Source of the DNA: JALZAI01 sp038212215
Lineage (GTDB): Bacteria > Actinomycetota > Actinomycetes > Mycobacteriales > Jatrophihabitantaceae
Direction: 5' to 3'
NCBI GenBank assembly: GCA_038212215.1
Contig: JBBQUT010000027.1
Span: 1-64,000 of the forward strand
DNA: 64,000 nt
Under the pieces are notes generated by a model. It had not been told where the DNA came from. It searched no databases and worked only from the letters and a program-made list of their open reading frames with translations. Numbering within the stretch: position 1 is the first letter of the stretch; the number at the start of each line of letters is the position of its first letter. A program made the position numbers and the translations under genes. Of the stretch, positions 42,433-52,563 are shown in pieces.

Positions 42433-43695
42433 TCAGCGTCCTCTCAGGCTGTCCGGTCGAATCAGCCGCTCGTGCCAAATGAGCGCGGCGGAATCGGTGA
42501 GTTGCGCGATCTGGTCGACGACCACGCGGAGTCTCCCCGCGTCGTTGTCGGCCACCCGCCAGGCGGCGAGCAGGCCTCGATCCAAGCTCTCCGGGGCGCC
42601 CGCGAGCACCACGTCGACCAAATCGGTGAGCACCCGACGCTGCCTCACTTGGCGTTGTGCAGCCTCCGGCCTTGCCATCACGAAGTGCGCTGCCACGGCC
42701 TTCAGCAGCGCGCACTCTGCGGCGACGACGGCGGGCACAACCAGGTCCGCGCGGTAGCGGCCCAGCGGGGCGGCCCCGTGCACAGCGCGGGTTGCAGTGA
42801 TAGCCGCCGCGGCGAAGCGTCCGGTGAGCTCGCTCGTCGCCCGCTTGGCGCTCGCCTGTGCTGCGTACGAGCCGTCGTAGGCCGCCAGGTCGCGCAGCGT
42901 CGGCAGCCCGAGCAGCGCATCGAGCACCGGCAGAAGTTTCTCGGGGGTGTCTCGGGAGTACATGGCGGAGGCAATCTGACACAGCGATTCACGCGCCGCG
43001 TCGTCGACGGCCGCGAGCCGGATCATGCCGGCATGCACGCCATCCTCGACATCGTGGACGGAGTAGGCGACGTCGTCGGCCCAGTCCATCACCTGCGCCT
43101 CGAGGCACCGACGCTCGCCACTCACGCCCGCGCGCAGCCACTCGAACGCTGGTGCGTCGGCGGCGTACGCCCCGAACTTGCGCTCTCCCTCGCGGCGCTG
43201 CCACGGATACTTGCACGATGCGTCGAGCGCGGCGCGGGTGAGATTGAGCCCTGCGGGTTCACCGGACGGGTGCACGGCCCGGGCCTCGAGCCGGGTCAGC
43301 ACCCGCAGTGTCTGCGCGTTGCCTTCGAACCCTCCGCAGGCGTCCCCGGCGAGATTCAGCGCGTCCTCGCCGTTGTGGCCGAACGGCGGGTGGCCGATGT
43401 CGTGCGCCAGGCCCGCCGTGTCGACGAGGTCCGCATCGCAGCCGAGTGCCGCGCCGATCTCACGCGCGATCTGGGCGACCTCGAGCGAGTGGGTCAGCCG
43501 GGTCCGCGGGAAGTCGTCCTCGCCGGGCACGACCACCTGGGTCTTGTCAGCGAGGCGGCGAAACGCATAGGAGTGCAGCACCCTGGCCCGGTCACGCTGG
43601 AAGTCGCCACGTTCCAGGGCACCGCTTTGAGCGCCGGCGCGTTTCGGCGGCTCGGCCGCCCACCGTGCCCGGTCGCCGGCGTCGTAGGCATACAT
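42433..43695 (-). CDS. dgt: Deoxyguanosinetriphosphate triphosphohydrolase-like HD protein
   Basis: A 420-residue HD-domain enzyme. The metal-binding His/Asp residues lie in RTRLTHSLEVAQIAREIG, TAGLAHDIGHPPFGHNGE and MDWADDVAYSVHDVEDG; YAFRRLADKTQVV is the conserved N-terminal signature. Such enzymes split dNTPs into nucleosides and triphosphate and limit dNTP pools; some restrict phages. ATG at 43695 is eight bases after the YbjN stop, so the two form one unit. It keeps the usual actinobacterial position close to dnaG. Confidence 0.93.
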   Translation of the reverse strand: MYAYDAGDRARWAAEPPKRAGAQSGALERGDFQRDRARVLHSYAFRRLADKTQVVVPGEDDFPRTRLTHSLEVAQIAREIGAALGCDADLVDTAGLAHDIGHPPFGHNGEDALNLAGDACGGFEGNAQTLRVLTRLEARAVHPSGEPAGLNLTRAALDASCKYPWQRREGERKFGAYAADAPAFEWLRAGVSGERRCLEAQVMDWADDVAYSVHDVEDGVHAGMIRLAAVDDAARESLCQIASAMYSRDTPEKLLPVLDALLGLPTLRDLAAYDGSYAAQASAKRATSELTGRFAAAAITATRAVHGAAPLGRYRADLVVPAVVAAECALLKAVAAHFVMARPEAAQRQVRQRRVLTDLVDVVLAGAPESLDRGLLAAWRVADNDAGRLRVVVDQIAQLTDSAALIWHERLIRPDSLRGR

Positions 43696-43702
43696 GCCGC
43701 GC

Positions 43703-44191
43703 TCAGACCTGATCGTCGACCCAGTCCGTGAACCGCAGCAGGGTGTCGACCCATAGTCCAATCGTGTACTTGAGTTGCACCCGAGTCACACCCGGTTCAA
43801 AGTCGAAGCACTGCTCGGCGCAGATGCCGACCCGGCCGTCGTCCGGCAGCACCGTGTACACCTTGGGAAAGAGCTTGATCCGGTTCCACTCGTCCAGCAG
43901 GAGAGCGAGCGAACCACGGTTGTCGACGTCGAACCGCCGGTTCATGTACAGCCTCGCCTGCAGGATCTCGCGTCGTTCGCCGTAGAAGAAAAAGAAGACG
44001 CTGCACTTCTCCCACCGCACGACCAGGTCGCCGTCGTCGTCGATCGAGTGCTTCAGCCCGAATTCGTCGAGGATCTGTTCGACCAGCGCGAGCGTCGGCA
44101 GCACGAGCGTGCCACCGTCGGGTTCGCGCCGCCGCGACTCGAGCGAACTGCTCATCTCCTGCGATGGGGGACGGGAGCGGCGCCAGAACAC
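43703..44191 (-). CDS. YbjN domain-containing protein
   Basis: A 162-residue protein with a YbjN-like fold: IDDDGDLVVRWEKCSVFFFFYGERREILQARLYMNRRF (read in pieces), LLLDEWNRIKLFPKVYTVLPDDGRVGICAEQCFDF and a closing helix. The family resembles type III secretion chaperones and is widespread in actinomycetes, without known function. GTG at 44191 is used, though ATG at about 44,155 would remove a basic, poorly conserved start. It is directly upstream of dgt. Confidence 0.82.
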   Translation of the reverse strand: MFWRRSRPPSQEMSSSLESRRREPDGGTLVLPTLALVEQILDEFGLKHSIDDDGDLVVRWEKCSVFFFFYGERREILQARLYMNRRFDVDNRGSLALLLDEWNRIKLFPKVYTVLPDDGRVGICAEQCFDFEPGVTRVQLKYTIGLWVDTLLRFTDWVDDQV

Positions 44192-44229
44192 GCCATGACG
44201 TTACCGCGCGAGTCCACCGGAGATCCGGG

Positions 44230-46917
44230 TCAGTCCTCGGGCACCGAGCGGCCCGCTTCCAGGCGTGCGACCGGCACGCGGAATGGCGAGCAGGACACAT
44301 AATCGAGCCCGACCTGCTCGAAGAAGTGCACGGAGTCAGGGTCGCCGCCGTGCTCGCCGCAGACGCCGAGCTTGAGTCCCGGGCGACGCGAGCGGCCCTT
44401 CTCTGCACCGATGCGGACCAGCTCGCCGACGCCCTCCCGGTCGATTGACTCGAACGGGCTGACCCCGAAGATGCCTTTCTCCAGGTACGCGGAGAAGAAC
44501 GCCGCCTCGACATCGTCGCGCGAGAACCCCCACGTCGTCTGGGTCAGATCGTTGGTACCGAAGGAGAAGAACTCGGCGGCCTCGGCGATCTGGTCGGCGG
44601 TCAGCGCGGCCCGCGGCAGTTCGATCATCGTCCCGACGAGGAATTCCAAGTGCACCCCGGTTTCGGCGCGAACCTCACGCGCCACCTTGATGATGTCCTG
44701 CTTGACGGTCTCGAACTCCTGCACGTTGGCCACCAGCGGCACCATGATCTCCACCCGGGGCACGCCGCCGACCTTGATCCGCTCTGCCGCGGCTTCCAGG
44801 ATCGCGCGCGACTGCATCGCAAATAGCCCCGGGATGACAACGCCGAGGCGGACGCCGCGCAGGCCCAGCATCGGATTCTGCTCGTGCAGCTTGTGGACCG
44901 CCTGCAGCATCCGCAGATCGCCTTCGCGCTCCTCCCCGCGGGCCTCGGCGACCGCGACGCGCACCGACAGTTCGGTGAGGTCCGGCAGGAACTCGTGCAG
45001 CGGCGGGTCCAGCAGCCGTACCGTCACCGGCAGACCGTCCATCGCCTCGAGGATGCCGACGAAGTCCTCACGTTGCATCGGCAGCAGCTTCTTCAGCTCG
45101 GTTTCCTGATCCTCGTCGGTGTCGGCCAGGATCAGCCGCTCGACCATGCTGCGGCGCTCACCGAGGAACATGTGCTCGGTGCGGCACAGCCCGATGCCCT
45201 GCGCGCCGAAGCGGCGAGCCCGCGCGGCGTCCTCGGCGTTGTCGGCGTTCGCGCGTACCGACATGCGCCGCCTGCCGTCGGCGTGCTTCATGATCCGGTC
45301 GACGGCCACCACCAGGTCGTCGTCGTGATCGACCGTGCCGTCCTCGAAGTAGCGCACCACCGGTGAGTCGACGACCGGCACCTCGCCGAGGAACACGTCG
45401 CCGGTCGTCCCGTCGATCGAGATCAGGTCGCCCTCGTGCAGTTCCAACCCGCGCGGACCCTTCAACACCCGCTGCTTGGTGTTGACGTCGAGCGACTCCG
45501 CCCCGCAGATGCAGGTCTTGCCCATCCCGCGGGCGACGACCGCGGCGTGCGACGTCTTGCCACCGCGGCTGGTCAGGATCCCCGCCGCCGCGATCATGCC
45601 GTTGAGGTCGTCCGGGTTCGTCTCGCGGCGCACCAGGATCACCGACTCACCCGAGCGCGACCACTTCACCGCGGTGTAAGAATCGAACACGACCTTGCCG
45701 ACCGCAGCACCGGGCGAGGCGCCCATGCCTTGCGCGATCCTTTTGCGCGAGGCGTCGTCGTCGAAGCGCGGGAACATCAGCTGCGCCAGCTGCGCGCCCG
45801 TCACCCGTGAGGTTGCCTCGTCCATGTCGATCAGGCCCTGGTCGACGAGCTGGGTCGCGATGCGGAACGCTGCCGCCGCGGTGCGCTTGCCGACGCGGGT
45901 CTGCAGCATCCAGAGCTTGCCGCGCTCGATGGTGAACTCGATGTCGCACAGGTCCTTGTAGTGCTCCTCGAGCGTCTGCATGTTCTGGAGCAAATGCTGG
46001 TACGAGCGCTTGTCCAGCTGCTCCAAATCCGCCAGCGGGACGGTATTGCGGATGCCGGCCACGACGTCCTCGCCCTGCGCGTTCTGCAGGTAGTCGCCAT
46101 AGACGCCCTGTGCGCCTGACGCCGGGTCGCGGGTGAACGCCACGCCGGTGCCCGACTGCATGTCGAGGTTGCCGAACACCATCGCCACGACACTCACTGC
46201 CGTCCCCAGATCGGACGGGATGCGTTCCTGGCGCCGATAGATCACCGCACGCCCGGTGTTCCAGGAATCGAACACGGCGCGGACAGCGAGGTCCATCTGC
46301 TCGCGTGGCTCCTGCGGGAACGAGCGGCCAGCATGCTTGACGACGACCTCCTTGAACGCCTCGACGAGCTTGCGCATGTCGCCGGCGTCCAGATCCAGGT
46401 CGTTGGTGGTGTCCTTGGCGTGCTTCGCCGAGTCGATCGCGTCCTCGAAATGCTCGCCGGCGATACCGAGCACGGTCTTGCCGAACATTTGGATCAGGCG
46501 CCGGTAGGAGTCGAACGCGAAGCGCTCGTCACCGGCCTGCGCGGCGAGCCCGCGCACGGACTGATCGTTGAGCCCGATGTTGAGAACCGTCTCCATCATC
46601 CCGGGCATCGAGAACTTCGCCCCGGAACGCACCGACACCAGCAGCGGGTCGTCGGACTGCCCTAACCGCTTGCCCATCGCCTTCTCGAGATCCTGCAAGT
46701 GCTCGGACACCTCGTCGGAGAGTTCCTCCGGCTCGCGTCCGGACTTCAGATACGCCTGGCAGGCCTCAGTCGTGATCGTGAACCCAGGCGGCACCGGCAG
46801 ACCCAGGTTGGTCATCTCCGCGAGGTTGGCTCCCTTGCCGCCCAGCAGGCCCTTCATCTCCTTGCTGCCCTCGGCGAAGTCATACACGTACTTCGTCTGC
46901 CTCGACTGGCCCGTCAT
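44230..46917 (-). CDS. ppdK: Pyruvate, phosphate dikinase
   Basis: An 895-residue enzyme with the three-domain PPDK order. The ATP-grasp part begins with FAEGSKEMKGLLGGKGANLAEM; the phosphohistidine swivel domain has GGKTSHAAVVARGMGKTCICG with the phospho-accepting His; the C-terminal TIM barrel has the GIGLCRTEHMF and FGTNDLTQTTWGFSRDD motifs and the catalytic Cys in GVCGEHGGDP. It interconverts pyruvate, ATP and phosphate with PEP, AMP and pyrophosphate, giving gluconeogenic PEP. Length is as expected. It stands alone, 38 bases upstream of YbjN in the same direction. Confidence 0.97.
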   Translation of the reverse strand: MTGQSRQTKYVYDFAEGSKEMKGLLGGKGANLAEMTNLGLPVPPGFTITTEACQAYLKSGREPEELSDEVSEHLQDLEKAMGKRLGQSDDPLLVSVRSGAKFSMPGMMETVLNIGLNDQSVRGLAAQAGDERFAFDSYRRLIQMFGKTVLGIAGEHFEDAIDSAKHAKDTTNDLDLDAGDMRKLVEAFKEVVVKHAGRSFPQEPREQMDLAVRAVFDSWNTGRAVIYRRQERIPSDLGTAVSVVAMVFGNLDMQSGTGVAFTRDPASGAQGVYGDYLQNAQGEDVVAGIRNTVPLADLEQLDKRSYQHLLQNMQTLEEHYKDLCDIEFTIERGKLWMLQTRVGKRTAAAAFRIATQLVDQGLIDMDEATSRVTGAQLAQLMFPRFDDDASRKRIAQGMGASPGAAVGKVVFDSYTAVKWSRSGESVILVRRETNPDDLNGMIAAAGILTSRGGKTSHAAVVARGMGKTCICGAESLDVNTKQRVLKGPRGLELHEGDLISIDGTTGDVFLGEVPVVDSPVVRYFEDGTVDHDDDLVVAVDRIMKHADGRRRMSVRANADNAEDAARARRFGAQGIGLCRTEHMFLGERRSMVERLILADTDEDQETELKKLLPMQREDFVGILEAMDGLPVTVRLLDPPLHEFLPDLTELSVRVAVAEARGEEREGDLRMLQAVHKLHEQNPMLGLRGVRLGVVIPGLFAMQSRAILEAAAERIKVGGVPRVEIMVPLVANVQEFETVKQDIIKVAREVRAETGVHLEFLVGTMIELPRAALTADQIAEAAEFFSFGTNDLTQTTWGFSRDDVEAAFFSAYLEKGIFGVSPFESIDREGVGELVRIGAEKGRSRRPGLKLGVCGEHGGDPDSVHFFEQVGLDYVSCSPFRVPVARLEAGRSVPED

Positions 46918-47005
46918 CTGCGTCTGGCTCCGTCCGGTCAGGGATATCGGCGATTTGAGCAGCCTAAGCCGTTACCGCCATCACCGGAGCGCAGACCGAC
47001 CCAGC

Positions 47006-47656
47006 TCACACCCGACCTTCGCTTCGCTCGTTCGGGCGGCCCAGCCCGATCACATTGGTTCGCTCGCAAGCGTCACTCAGATGGGCTGCCCGACCCACTT
47101 TGAAACGCTGAAGCAGCAGGACGCCTGAGACCGCGGCCGCGGCAAGCGCGAGGTAGCCAGGGAACGCGAGCGCCGCGAGCGAGGGTCGCGACACGGCGAG
47201 CACGCAGCAGGCGTTTCCGGCGACATCCGCTCCCCAGGAGGGCAGCGACTCCAGGCGGGGTTGCCGCCACGCCTCGCGCAGTGTCGGATACAGCGCGACA
47301 GCGTCGCAGACAACGGCTGCGGCGGCTGCGGCGGCGGTCGTCAGCGCTCCCCACTGCCACAGCGCCACCCCGGCTAGGGCCGCCGCCGCGAGCAACCAAT
47401 CGACGCGCCGTCCACCCGGCTTGCCGTAACGCGGGCTCGTGCTGATCAGAAATGTCGCCACGCACGCCACCGTGTCGATGCCGGCCGCGTACGCGCCGGG
47501 TCCGGCTCCGGCTGCGTCCGAAGTCGCGAAACCGAGCACCCCGACCACGGCCCAGACCAACCAGGACGCACGTTGCGGGCGAGTGTTGCCATGCAGTACG
47601 TCAAGCAGGTAGTAGCCGGCGGACGCGGCGATGACGAGTGCGCCGATCAGACCCAT
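47006..47656 (-). CDS. PQ-loop-like membrane protein
   Basis: A 216-residue protein with about seven hydrophobic segments. Two repeat-like halves each carry a proline-polar loop before a Trp/Ser helix: GNTRPQRASWLVWAVVG near the start and YPTLREAWRQPRLESLPSWG in the middle. This resembles the PQ-loop/SemiSWEET layout, in which such proteins carry small metabolites, but the match is weak and no substrate is implied. ATG at 47656 is used; the frame is open to 47722. The tail (CERTNVIGLGRPNERSEGRV) is hydrophilic. Confidence 0.68.
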   Translation of the reverse strand: MGLIGALVIAASAGYYLLDVLHGNTRPQRASWLVWAVVGVLGFATSDAAGAGPGAYAAGIDTVACVATFLISTSPRYGKPGGRRVDWLLAAAALAGVALWQWGALTTAAAAAAAVVCDAVALYPTLREAWRQPRLESLPSWGADVAGNACCVLAVSRPSLAALAFPGYLALAAAAVSGVLLLQRFKVGRAAHLSDACERTNVIGLGRPNERSEGRV

Positions 47657-47752
47657 CGTTTCGCGCACGGCAACCCCCTGGTGCGTCACACCGGGGTCGC
47701 GCCGACGCTCACCCCAAGACAAGAGTTCGCGCGCGGAGCTTTGATACGACGA

Positions 47753-48904
47753 TCAGCCGCCGCTGTCGGCAAGTTCGGCGCCGGACGGGACGGCTCGCGA
47801 GTGGCGATCGGCCAGCCAGCCGGTCGGAAGAGCGACCGGGCGAGCGCCACCTGTGCGCCCGCGGGGCCGTCCGACACATGCCGCGGGAAACGCCTGGGCC
47901 GGGTCGAGGCGGGCGAGCAGGTCGTCGAGTTCGGCGAGCGAAGACGACTGTGCCAGGGCTGCGCGCAGCTCGCCGCCGACGGCGAATCCCTTGAGGTACC
48001 AGGCGACGTGCTTGCGAAATCCGGTGACGCCGTGCTGCTCACCGCTCCAGTCGGCGAGCAACGCGGCGTGCCGGCGCATCGTCCCAGCGACCTCGCCGAG
48101 GTTCGGACGGGCCCGCTCGGGCCGGCCGGCGAAGGCCGCCGCCAGGTCGGCGAACAGCCACGGGCGCCCCAGGCAGCCGCGCCCGACCACAACACCCGCG
48201 CACCCGGTCGTGGCAAGCATGCGCAGCGCGTCGTCGGCCTCCCAGATGTCGCCGTTGCCGAGTACCGGGATGTCGAGCAGATCGGCCAGTTCGGCAATCG
48301 GCGCCCAATCGGCCGTTCCGCTGTAGAAGTCCGCGGCCGTGCGCCCGTGCAACGCGACGTGCGCTACGCCGGCGTCCTGAGCGCGCAGGCCGGCCTCGCG
48401 GAAAGTGACATGGTCGCGGTCGACGCCGACGCGCATCTTGACCGTGACCGGCACGACGCCACGTGCCTCGCGCACTGCCGTGGTCACGATGTCGTCGAAG
48501 AGGCCAATGCGCCAGGGCAGCGCCGATCCCCCGCCCTTGCGCGTGACTTTCGGCACGGGGCAGCCGAAGTTCAGGTCGATGTGGTCGGCGAGGTGCTCGT
48601 CGACGACCATGCGGACTGCCGCACCGACCACTGCCGGATCCACGCCGTAGAGCTGAATCGAGCGCGGCGTTTCGTCGGCCTCGAACCGGATCAGCCGCAG
48701 CGTCTTGGGATTGCGCTCGACCAGCGCGCGAGTAGTGATCATCTCCGAGACGAACAGGCCGCCGGACATCTGCTCGCGGCAAAGCCGGCGGAAGGCCGTA
48801 TTGGTGATGCCGGCCATCGGCGCCAGCACGACCGGTGGCCCGTCAAAGAACAGCGTCTTACCCGGGGAAAGGCCCCGCTCGGACGCGGGGACGAGCGTAG
48901 GCAT
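47753..48904 (-). CDS. dusB: tRNA-dihydrouridine synthase B
   Basis: A 383-residue FMN-dependent enzyme that reduces specific uridines of tRNA. Key motifs are VLAPMAGITNTAFRRLCRE, the IDLNFGCPVPKVTRKGGGSAL segment with the catalytic Cys, VTVKMRVGVD, ALHGRTAADFYSG and LGNGDIWEADDALRML for FMN phosphate binding. The C-terminal helical domain is normal. ATG at 48904 is two bases after the glyS stop, so the genes are co-transcribed. The frame is open on to 49306 inside glyS, which is not coding for this protein. Confidence 0.95.
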   Translation of the reverse strand: MPTLVPASERGLSPGKTLFFDGPPVVLAPMAGITNTAFRRLCREQMSGGLFVSEMITTRALVERNPKTLRLIRFEADETPRSIQLYGVDPAVVGAAVRMVVDEHLADHIDLNFGCPVPKVTRKGGGSALPWRIGLFDDIVTTAVREARGVVPVTVKMRVGVDRDHVTFREAGLRAQDAGVAHVALHGRTAADFYSGTADWAPIAELADLLDIPVLGNGDIWEADDALRMLATTGCAGVVVGRGCLGRPWLFADLAAAFAGRPERARPNLGEVAGTMRRHAALLADWSGEQHGVTGFRKHVAWYLKGFAVGGELRAALAQSSSLAELDDLLARLDPAQAFPAACVGRPRGRTGGARPVALPTGWLADRHSRAVPSGAELADSGG

Positions 48905-48906
48905 GC

Positions 48907-50325
48907 TCAGCAGCCGAGCAGGCGTGCCGCCAGGTAGCTCTCCACCTGGTCCAGACCGATCCGGTCCTGCGTCATGGTGTCGCGCTCGCGTACGGTCACC
49001 GCCTGATCGTCGAGGGTTTCGAAGTCGACGGTGATGCAGAACGGCGTACCGATCTCGTCCTGGCGCCGGTAGCGACGTCCGATGGCCTGTGCGTCGTCGA
49101 AGTCGACGGTCCAGTTTCGCCGCAGCGCTGCCGCGAGATCCCGCGCGACCGGCGAAAGATCGGCGTGGCGCGAGAGTGGCAGCACCGCCGCCTTCACCGG
49201 CGCGAGCCGCTTGTCCAGGCGCAGGACGGTGCGCTTTTCGAGCTTGCCCTTGGCGTTGGGCGCCTCGTCCTCGTGGTAGGCGTCGAGCAGGTAGGCGAGC
49301 ACGCAACGGGTCAGCCCCGCTGCCGGCTCAATGACGTACGGCGTCCAACGCGCGTTTTTCTCCTGATCGAAATACGTCAGGTCCGCGCCCGAATGCTCGG
49401 AGTGTGTCGAGAGGTCGAAGTCGGTGCGGTTGGCAATGCCTTCGAGTTCGTCGAATTCCTTGCCGCCGAAATTGAAGCGGTATTCGATGTCGACGGTGCG
49501 CGTCGAGTAGTGCGACAGCTTCTCGTTCGGGTGCTCGTAACGGCGCAAATTCTGCGGGTCGATGCCGAGGTCTATGTACCAGTTCCAGCGCTGCTCGAGC
49601 CAGTACTCGTGCCACGTCTCGTCGGTGCCCGGCTCGACGAAGAATTCCATCTCCATCTGCTCGAATTCACGGGTCCGGAAGATGAAGTTGCCCGGCGTGA
49701 TCTCGTTCCGGAAGCTTTTGCCGGTCTGCGCGATCCCGAACGGTGGCTTCTTGCGGGCGGTGTTGAGCACATTGAGAAAGTTGACGAAAATGCCCTGGGC
49801 GGTTTCGGGACGCAGGTAGTGCACCGCCTCGTCGTCTTCCACGGGGCCGAGGAACGTCTTGAGCATGCCGCTGAATTGTTTGGGCTCGGTCCATTGCCCG
49901 CGCGTGCCGCAGTTCGGGCAGGCGATGTCGGTGAGCCCCGATGGCGCGCGGCCCTTGCGTCGGTGGAAGTCCTCCTCCAGGTGATCGGCACGGTAGCGGC
50001 GATGGCAATTTCGGCACTCGGTCAGCGGATCGCTGAACGTCGCCAGGTGACCGGACGCTTCCCACACCGGAGTCGCCAGGATGACCGCGGAATCGATGCC
50101 GACGATGTCGTCGCGGCTGGTCACCATCGACTTCCACCATTGCCGGCGGATGTTCTCCTTCAGTTCGACGCCGAGCGGGCCGTAGTCCCACGCCGAGCGG
50201 GAACCACCGTAGATCTCGCTGGATGCGAAGACGAATCCCCGGCGCTTACACAGGTTGACCACTGCGTCATTTCTGGCAGCGTCATTTCTGGCAGCGGCTG
50301 AGTCGGACGGCACGAGGGTCTCCAC
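48907..50325 (-). CDS. glyS: Glycyl-tRNA synthetase (class II, alpha2 type)
   Basis: A 472-residue class II synthetase. Visible are [32 protein letters not shown], the zinc-type CPNCGTRG region, the [14 protein letters not shown] and [25 protein letters not shown] class II motifs (read in pieces), and the C-terminal anticodon-binding domain. It charges tRNA-Gly. The N-terminus carries a tandem [10 protein letters not shown] pair encoded by two perfect 15-bp repeats, so either copy's length could be a recent slippage product; both keep the frame. The start is ATG at 50325. Confidence 0.96.
   Translation of the reverse strand: METLVPSDSAAARNDAARNDAVVNLCKRRGFVFASSEIYGGSRSAWDYGPLGVELKENIRRQWWKSMVTSRDDIVGIDSAVILATPVWEASGHLATFSDPLTECRNCHRRYRADHLEEDFHRRKGRAPSGLTDIACPNCGTRGQWTEPKQFSGMLKTFLGPVEDDEAVHYLRPETAQGIFVNFLNVLNTARKKPPFGIAQTGKSFRNEITPGNFIFRTREFEQMEMEFFVEPGTDETWHEYWLEQRWNWYIDLGIDPQNLRRYEHPNEKLSHYSTRTVDIEYRFNFGGKEFDELEGIANRTDFDLSTHSEHSGADLTYFDQEKNARWTPYVIEPAAGLTRCVLAYLLDAYHEDEAPNAKGKLEKRTVLRLDKRLAPVKAAVLPLSRHADLSPVARDLAAALRRNWTVDFDDAQAIGRRYRRQDEIGTPFCITVDFETLDDQAVTVRERDTMTQDRIGLDQVESYLAARLLGC
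50266..50295. repeat. Perfect 15-bp tandem duplication inside glyS
   Basis: The unit GTCATTTCTGGCAGC occurs twice head to tail with no mismatch. It duplicates five residues near the N-terminus of glycyl-tRNA synthetase ahead of the conserved core, and the length keeps the reading frame. Likely a slipped-strand event. Confidence 0.85.
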
Positions 50326-50377
50326 TGTTGTTTCGGGTCGTCAGGTCGGACCTCCCAGGGTATCCGGCGAGCCGGCG

Positions 50378-50707
50378 CTAGTTTTCCGCGTCGGCCTCGA
50401 GGTCACTGGCGCGTTCTTCCGAGGCTCCGCCGGGTGCTACATCGAGCAACGGTTCGTAGCCGCTGGGCAGATCCAGCGCGCCCGCGAGTAGCGGCGTCGC
50501 TCGCAGCTTCACGTCGTACGCACCAAGCGCGCGGCGGTACGAGCCGACGTCGGCCCATTCGGTGACGAGCACCCAGGTCTCGGCGTCGTCGGTGCTGCGG
50601 GCCAGGGTGCCGCGTTGGTACCCCGGCCGGACGGACAGCGCATCCAGCGCGTCACGGGCGCGGAGCAAGACGTCCTCGCCACCGCGAAAGTGCGCCAGCG
50701 AGATCAT
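50378..50707 (-). CDS. Antibiotic biosynthesis monooxygenase (ABM) family protein
   Basis: A 109-residue single ABM-fold protein: [38 protein letters not shown] (read in pieces), [26 protein letters not shown]. These dimeric alpha+beta barrels act as small monooxygenases or heme-related binding proteins; no specific reaction can be assigned. ATG at 50707 overlaps the stop of uppS by four bases (ATGA), so the two are translated together. It lies just upstream of glyS. Confidence 0.8.
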   Translation of the reverse strand: MISLAHFRGGEDVLLRARDALDALSVRPGYQRGTLARSTDDAETWVLVTEWADVGSYRRALGAYDVKLRATPLLAGALDLPSGYEPLLDVAPGGASEERASDLEADAEN

Positions 50708-51525
50708 TTCGGCACGATCTGAGCGTCGATCGGGCCGGCGGCGCCGAAGCGGCGGTTGCGCTGGGCGTAGGACACGCACGCGGCCCAGAGGTGCCGTCGG
50801 TCGAACTCGGGCCACGGCGTGTCCAGAAAGATCAGCTCCGCGTAGGCGGACTGCCAGAGCAGGAAGTTGGACGTGCGCTGCTCGCCCGAACTGCGGATGA
50901 ACAGGTCGACGTCGGGCAGTCCCGGCTCGTCCAGGTGTGCCTCGATCGTCCGCTCGTCGATCTTGGCCGGGTTCAGGGTGCCCGCCTTGACCTCACGTGC
51001 GATCGCACGCACCGCGTCCACGATCTCGGCCCGGCCGCCGTAGTTCACGCAGAACTGCAGCGTGAGCCGGTCGTTGTCGCGGGTGTAGCGCTCGGCGTCC
51101 TCAAGCTGGTCGATCACGCTGCGCCACAGCCGCGGCCGGCGCCCCGCCCATCGGATCCGCACGCCCAACTCGGCAAGCTCGTCGCGCCGGCGTCGGATGA
51201 CCTCCTTGTTGAACCCCATCAGGAAGCGGACCTCGTCCGGGGTGCGCCGCCAGTTCTCGGTCGAGAACGCATAGGCAGACACCGTCGACACACCGATCTC
51301 GATCGCGCCGTGCAGAACGTCGAGCAGGGCCGCCTCCCCGGCCCGGTGCCCTTCCGTACGGGGCAGGCCGCGTAGCTGTGCCCAGCGACCGTTGCCGTCC
51401 ATGACGATGGCGACGTGCCGCGGCAGGGCCGAACGGGCGATGACCGGAGCTTGTGCGCCCGAGGGATGTGGCGGCGGCGCGGGCCAGCGCTCCGGTCGGG
51501 CTCGGGGAGCCGCTGGCACTGCCAT
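50704..51525 (-). CDS. uppS: Isoprenyl transferase (undecaprenyl or decaprenyl diphosphate synthase)
   Basis: A 273-residue cis-prenyltransferase. The catalytic [10 protein letters not shown] with Asp43, the STENWRR segment and the C-terminal [21 protein letters not shown] and [10 protein letters not shown] motifs are all intact. It makes the long-chain polyprenyl diphosphate that carries cell-wall precursors. The first 30 residues are Pro/Ala-rich and not conserved. ATG at 51525. The gene keeps its actinobacterial position between recO and glyS, here separated from recO by an inserted regulator gene. Confidence 0.95.
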   Translation of the reverse strand: MAVPAAPRARPERWPAPPPHPSGAQAPVIARSALPRHVAIVMDGNGRWAQLRGLPRTEGHRAGEAALLDVLHGAIEIGVSTVSAYAFSTENWRRTPDEVRFLMGFNKEVIRRRRDELAELGVRIRWAGRRPRLWRSVIDQLEDAERYTRDNDRLTLQFCVNYGGRAEIVDAVRAIAREVKAGTLNPAKIDERTIEAHLDEPGLPDVDLFIRSSGEQRTSNFLLWQSAYAELIFLDTPWPEFDRRHLWAACVSYAQRNRRFGAAGPIDAQIVPK

Positions 51526-51696
51526 CGCGACAGGCTATCGCTCCCGGCAGCCGCGGCGGGTCGGGCCGAACCGTCGGCTGCCGAGTTATCCTGTTGATAC
51601 TGGGAGCACAGTCAGTCCGGGTTCCGCGAAGCCGCTCCGCCGCTTCGCCGGTGCTGGTCGCCGGACACTCCGCGGTTCCGTAGCGAACCGACGACC

Positions 51697-52488
51697 ATGA
51701 TGGGTATTGCAGCGGTGAATGATCACGACGATATTTTGGACTCGGTTGCCGACGACGCCCTCGGCCTGGCCGCCGGATTGGCTGGGCTGTCGCGCCTTGT
51801 CGCGGGCGCTGGAACGCTTGAGCAACTGCTGACCGAGGTCGCGAACTTCGCCAAACTCGCCGTGCCCGACGCCGACGGGGTCGGGGTGACGATGCTCGAA
51901 GCGGGTGAACCCGACACCATCGTCGCCTCGGCGACGTTCGTGCGCGACGTGGACGCGGTCCAGTACCGCCTCGGCGAAGGGCCGTGCATCTCGGCGGCCG
52001 CGTCCGGCTCGACGAACATGTCGAGCGGGTTGGGTGAGGATTCTGCGTGGCCGCGATTCGGTCCGGAAGCGGCCGGACTGGGCATCCACAGCGCACTGTC
52101 GTTGCCGTTGATCGTCAACGGCGAGGTGCTGGGGGCGCTCAACGTCTATTCGCATCGGCGCAACGCGTTCAAGGGCACCTCGCGCCGGGTCGGGGAGCAG
52201 TTCGCAGTTCCGGCGGCGGTGGCGATCCACAACGCCCGGGTGCTGGACCAGTCGCGCCAGACCGCCGCCCGGCTCCAGGCGGCGTTGACGAGCCGCTCCA
52301 CCATCGATCGCGCGGTCGGCATCATCATGTCCAGATCGGGCGTGTCCGAGCAGGACGCCTTTGTCCGGCTGCGGATCATGAGCCAGCACGAGCACGTCAA
52401 GTTGGTGGTCGTCGCCGCGAACCTGATCGAGGAATCGGTGCGCCGCGCTCAGGCCCGCACCCCGAGAACGGAGATCACCGAACACTGA
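51697..52488 (+). CDS. GAF-ANTAR antitermination regulator
   Basis: A 263-residue protein. Residues about 25-185 form a GAF domain (YRLGEGPCISAAASG, GIHSALSLPLIVNGEVLGALNVYS). Residues about 195-255 form an ANTAR RNA-binding three-helix bundle: SRSTIDRAVGIIMSRSGVSEQDAFVRLR, then VAANLIE. ANTAR proteins bind paired hairpins in nascent RNA and prevent termination in response to the sensor domain. The target RNA is not identified. It is the only plus-strand gene in the uppS-recO-era block, which suggests a later insertion. Confidence 0.9.
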   Translation: MMGIAAVNDHDDILDSVADDALGLAAGLAGLSRLVAGAGTLEQLLTEVANFAKLAVPDADGVGVTMLEAGEPDTIVASATFVRDVDAVQYRLGEGPCISAAASGSTNMSSGLGEDSAWPRFGPEAAGLGIHSALSLPLIVNGEVLGALNVYSHRRNAFKGTSRRVGEQFAVPAAVAIHNARVLDQSRQTAARLQAALTSRSTIDRAVGIIMSRSGVSEQDAFVRLRIMSQHEHVKLVVVAANLIEESVRRAQARTPRTEITEH

Positions 52489-52563
52489 CCCCGGTGGCGA
52501 GCCGCCCTGCATCACAGCATCAACTGCGGCGGTCGGTCGTCGATGGCCCCCCGCGCTGCGGAA

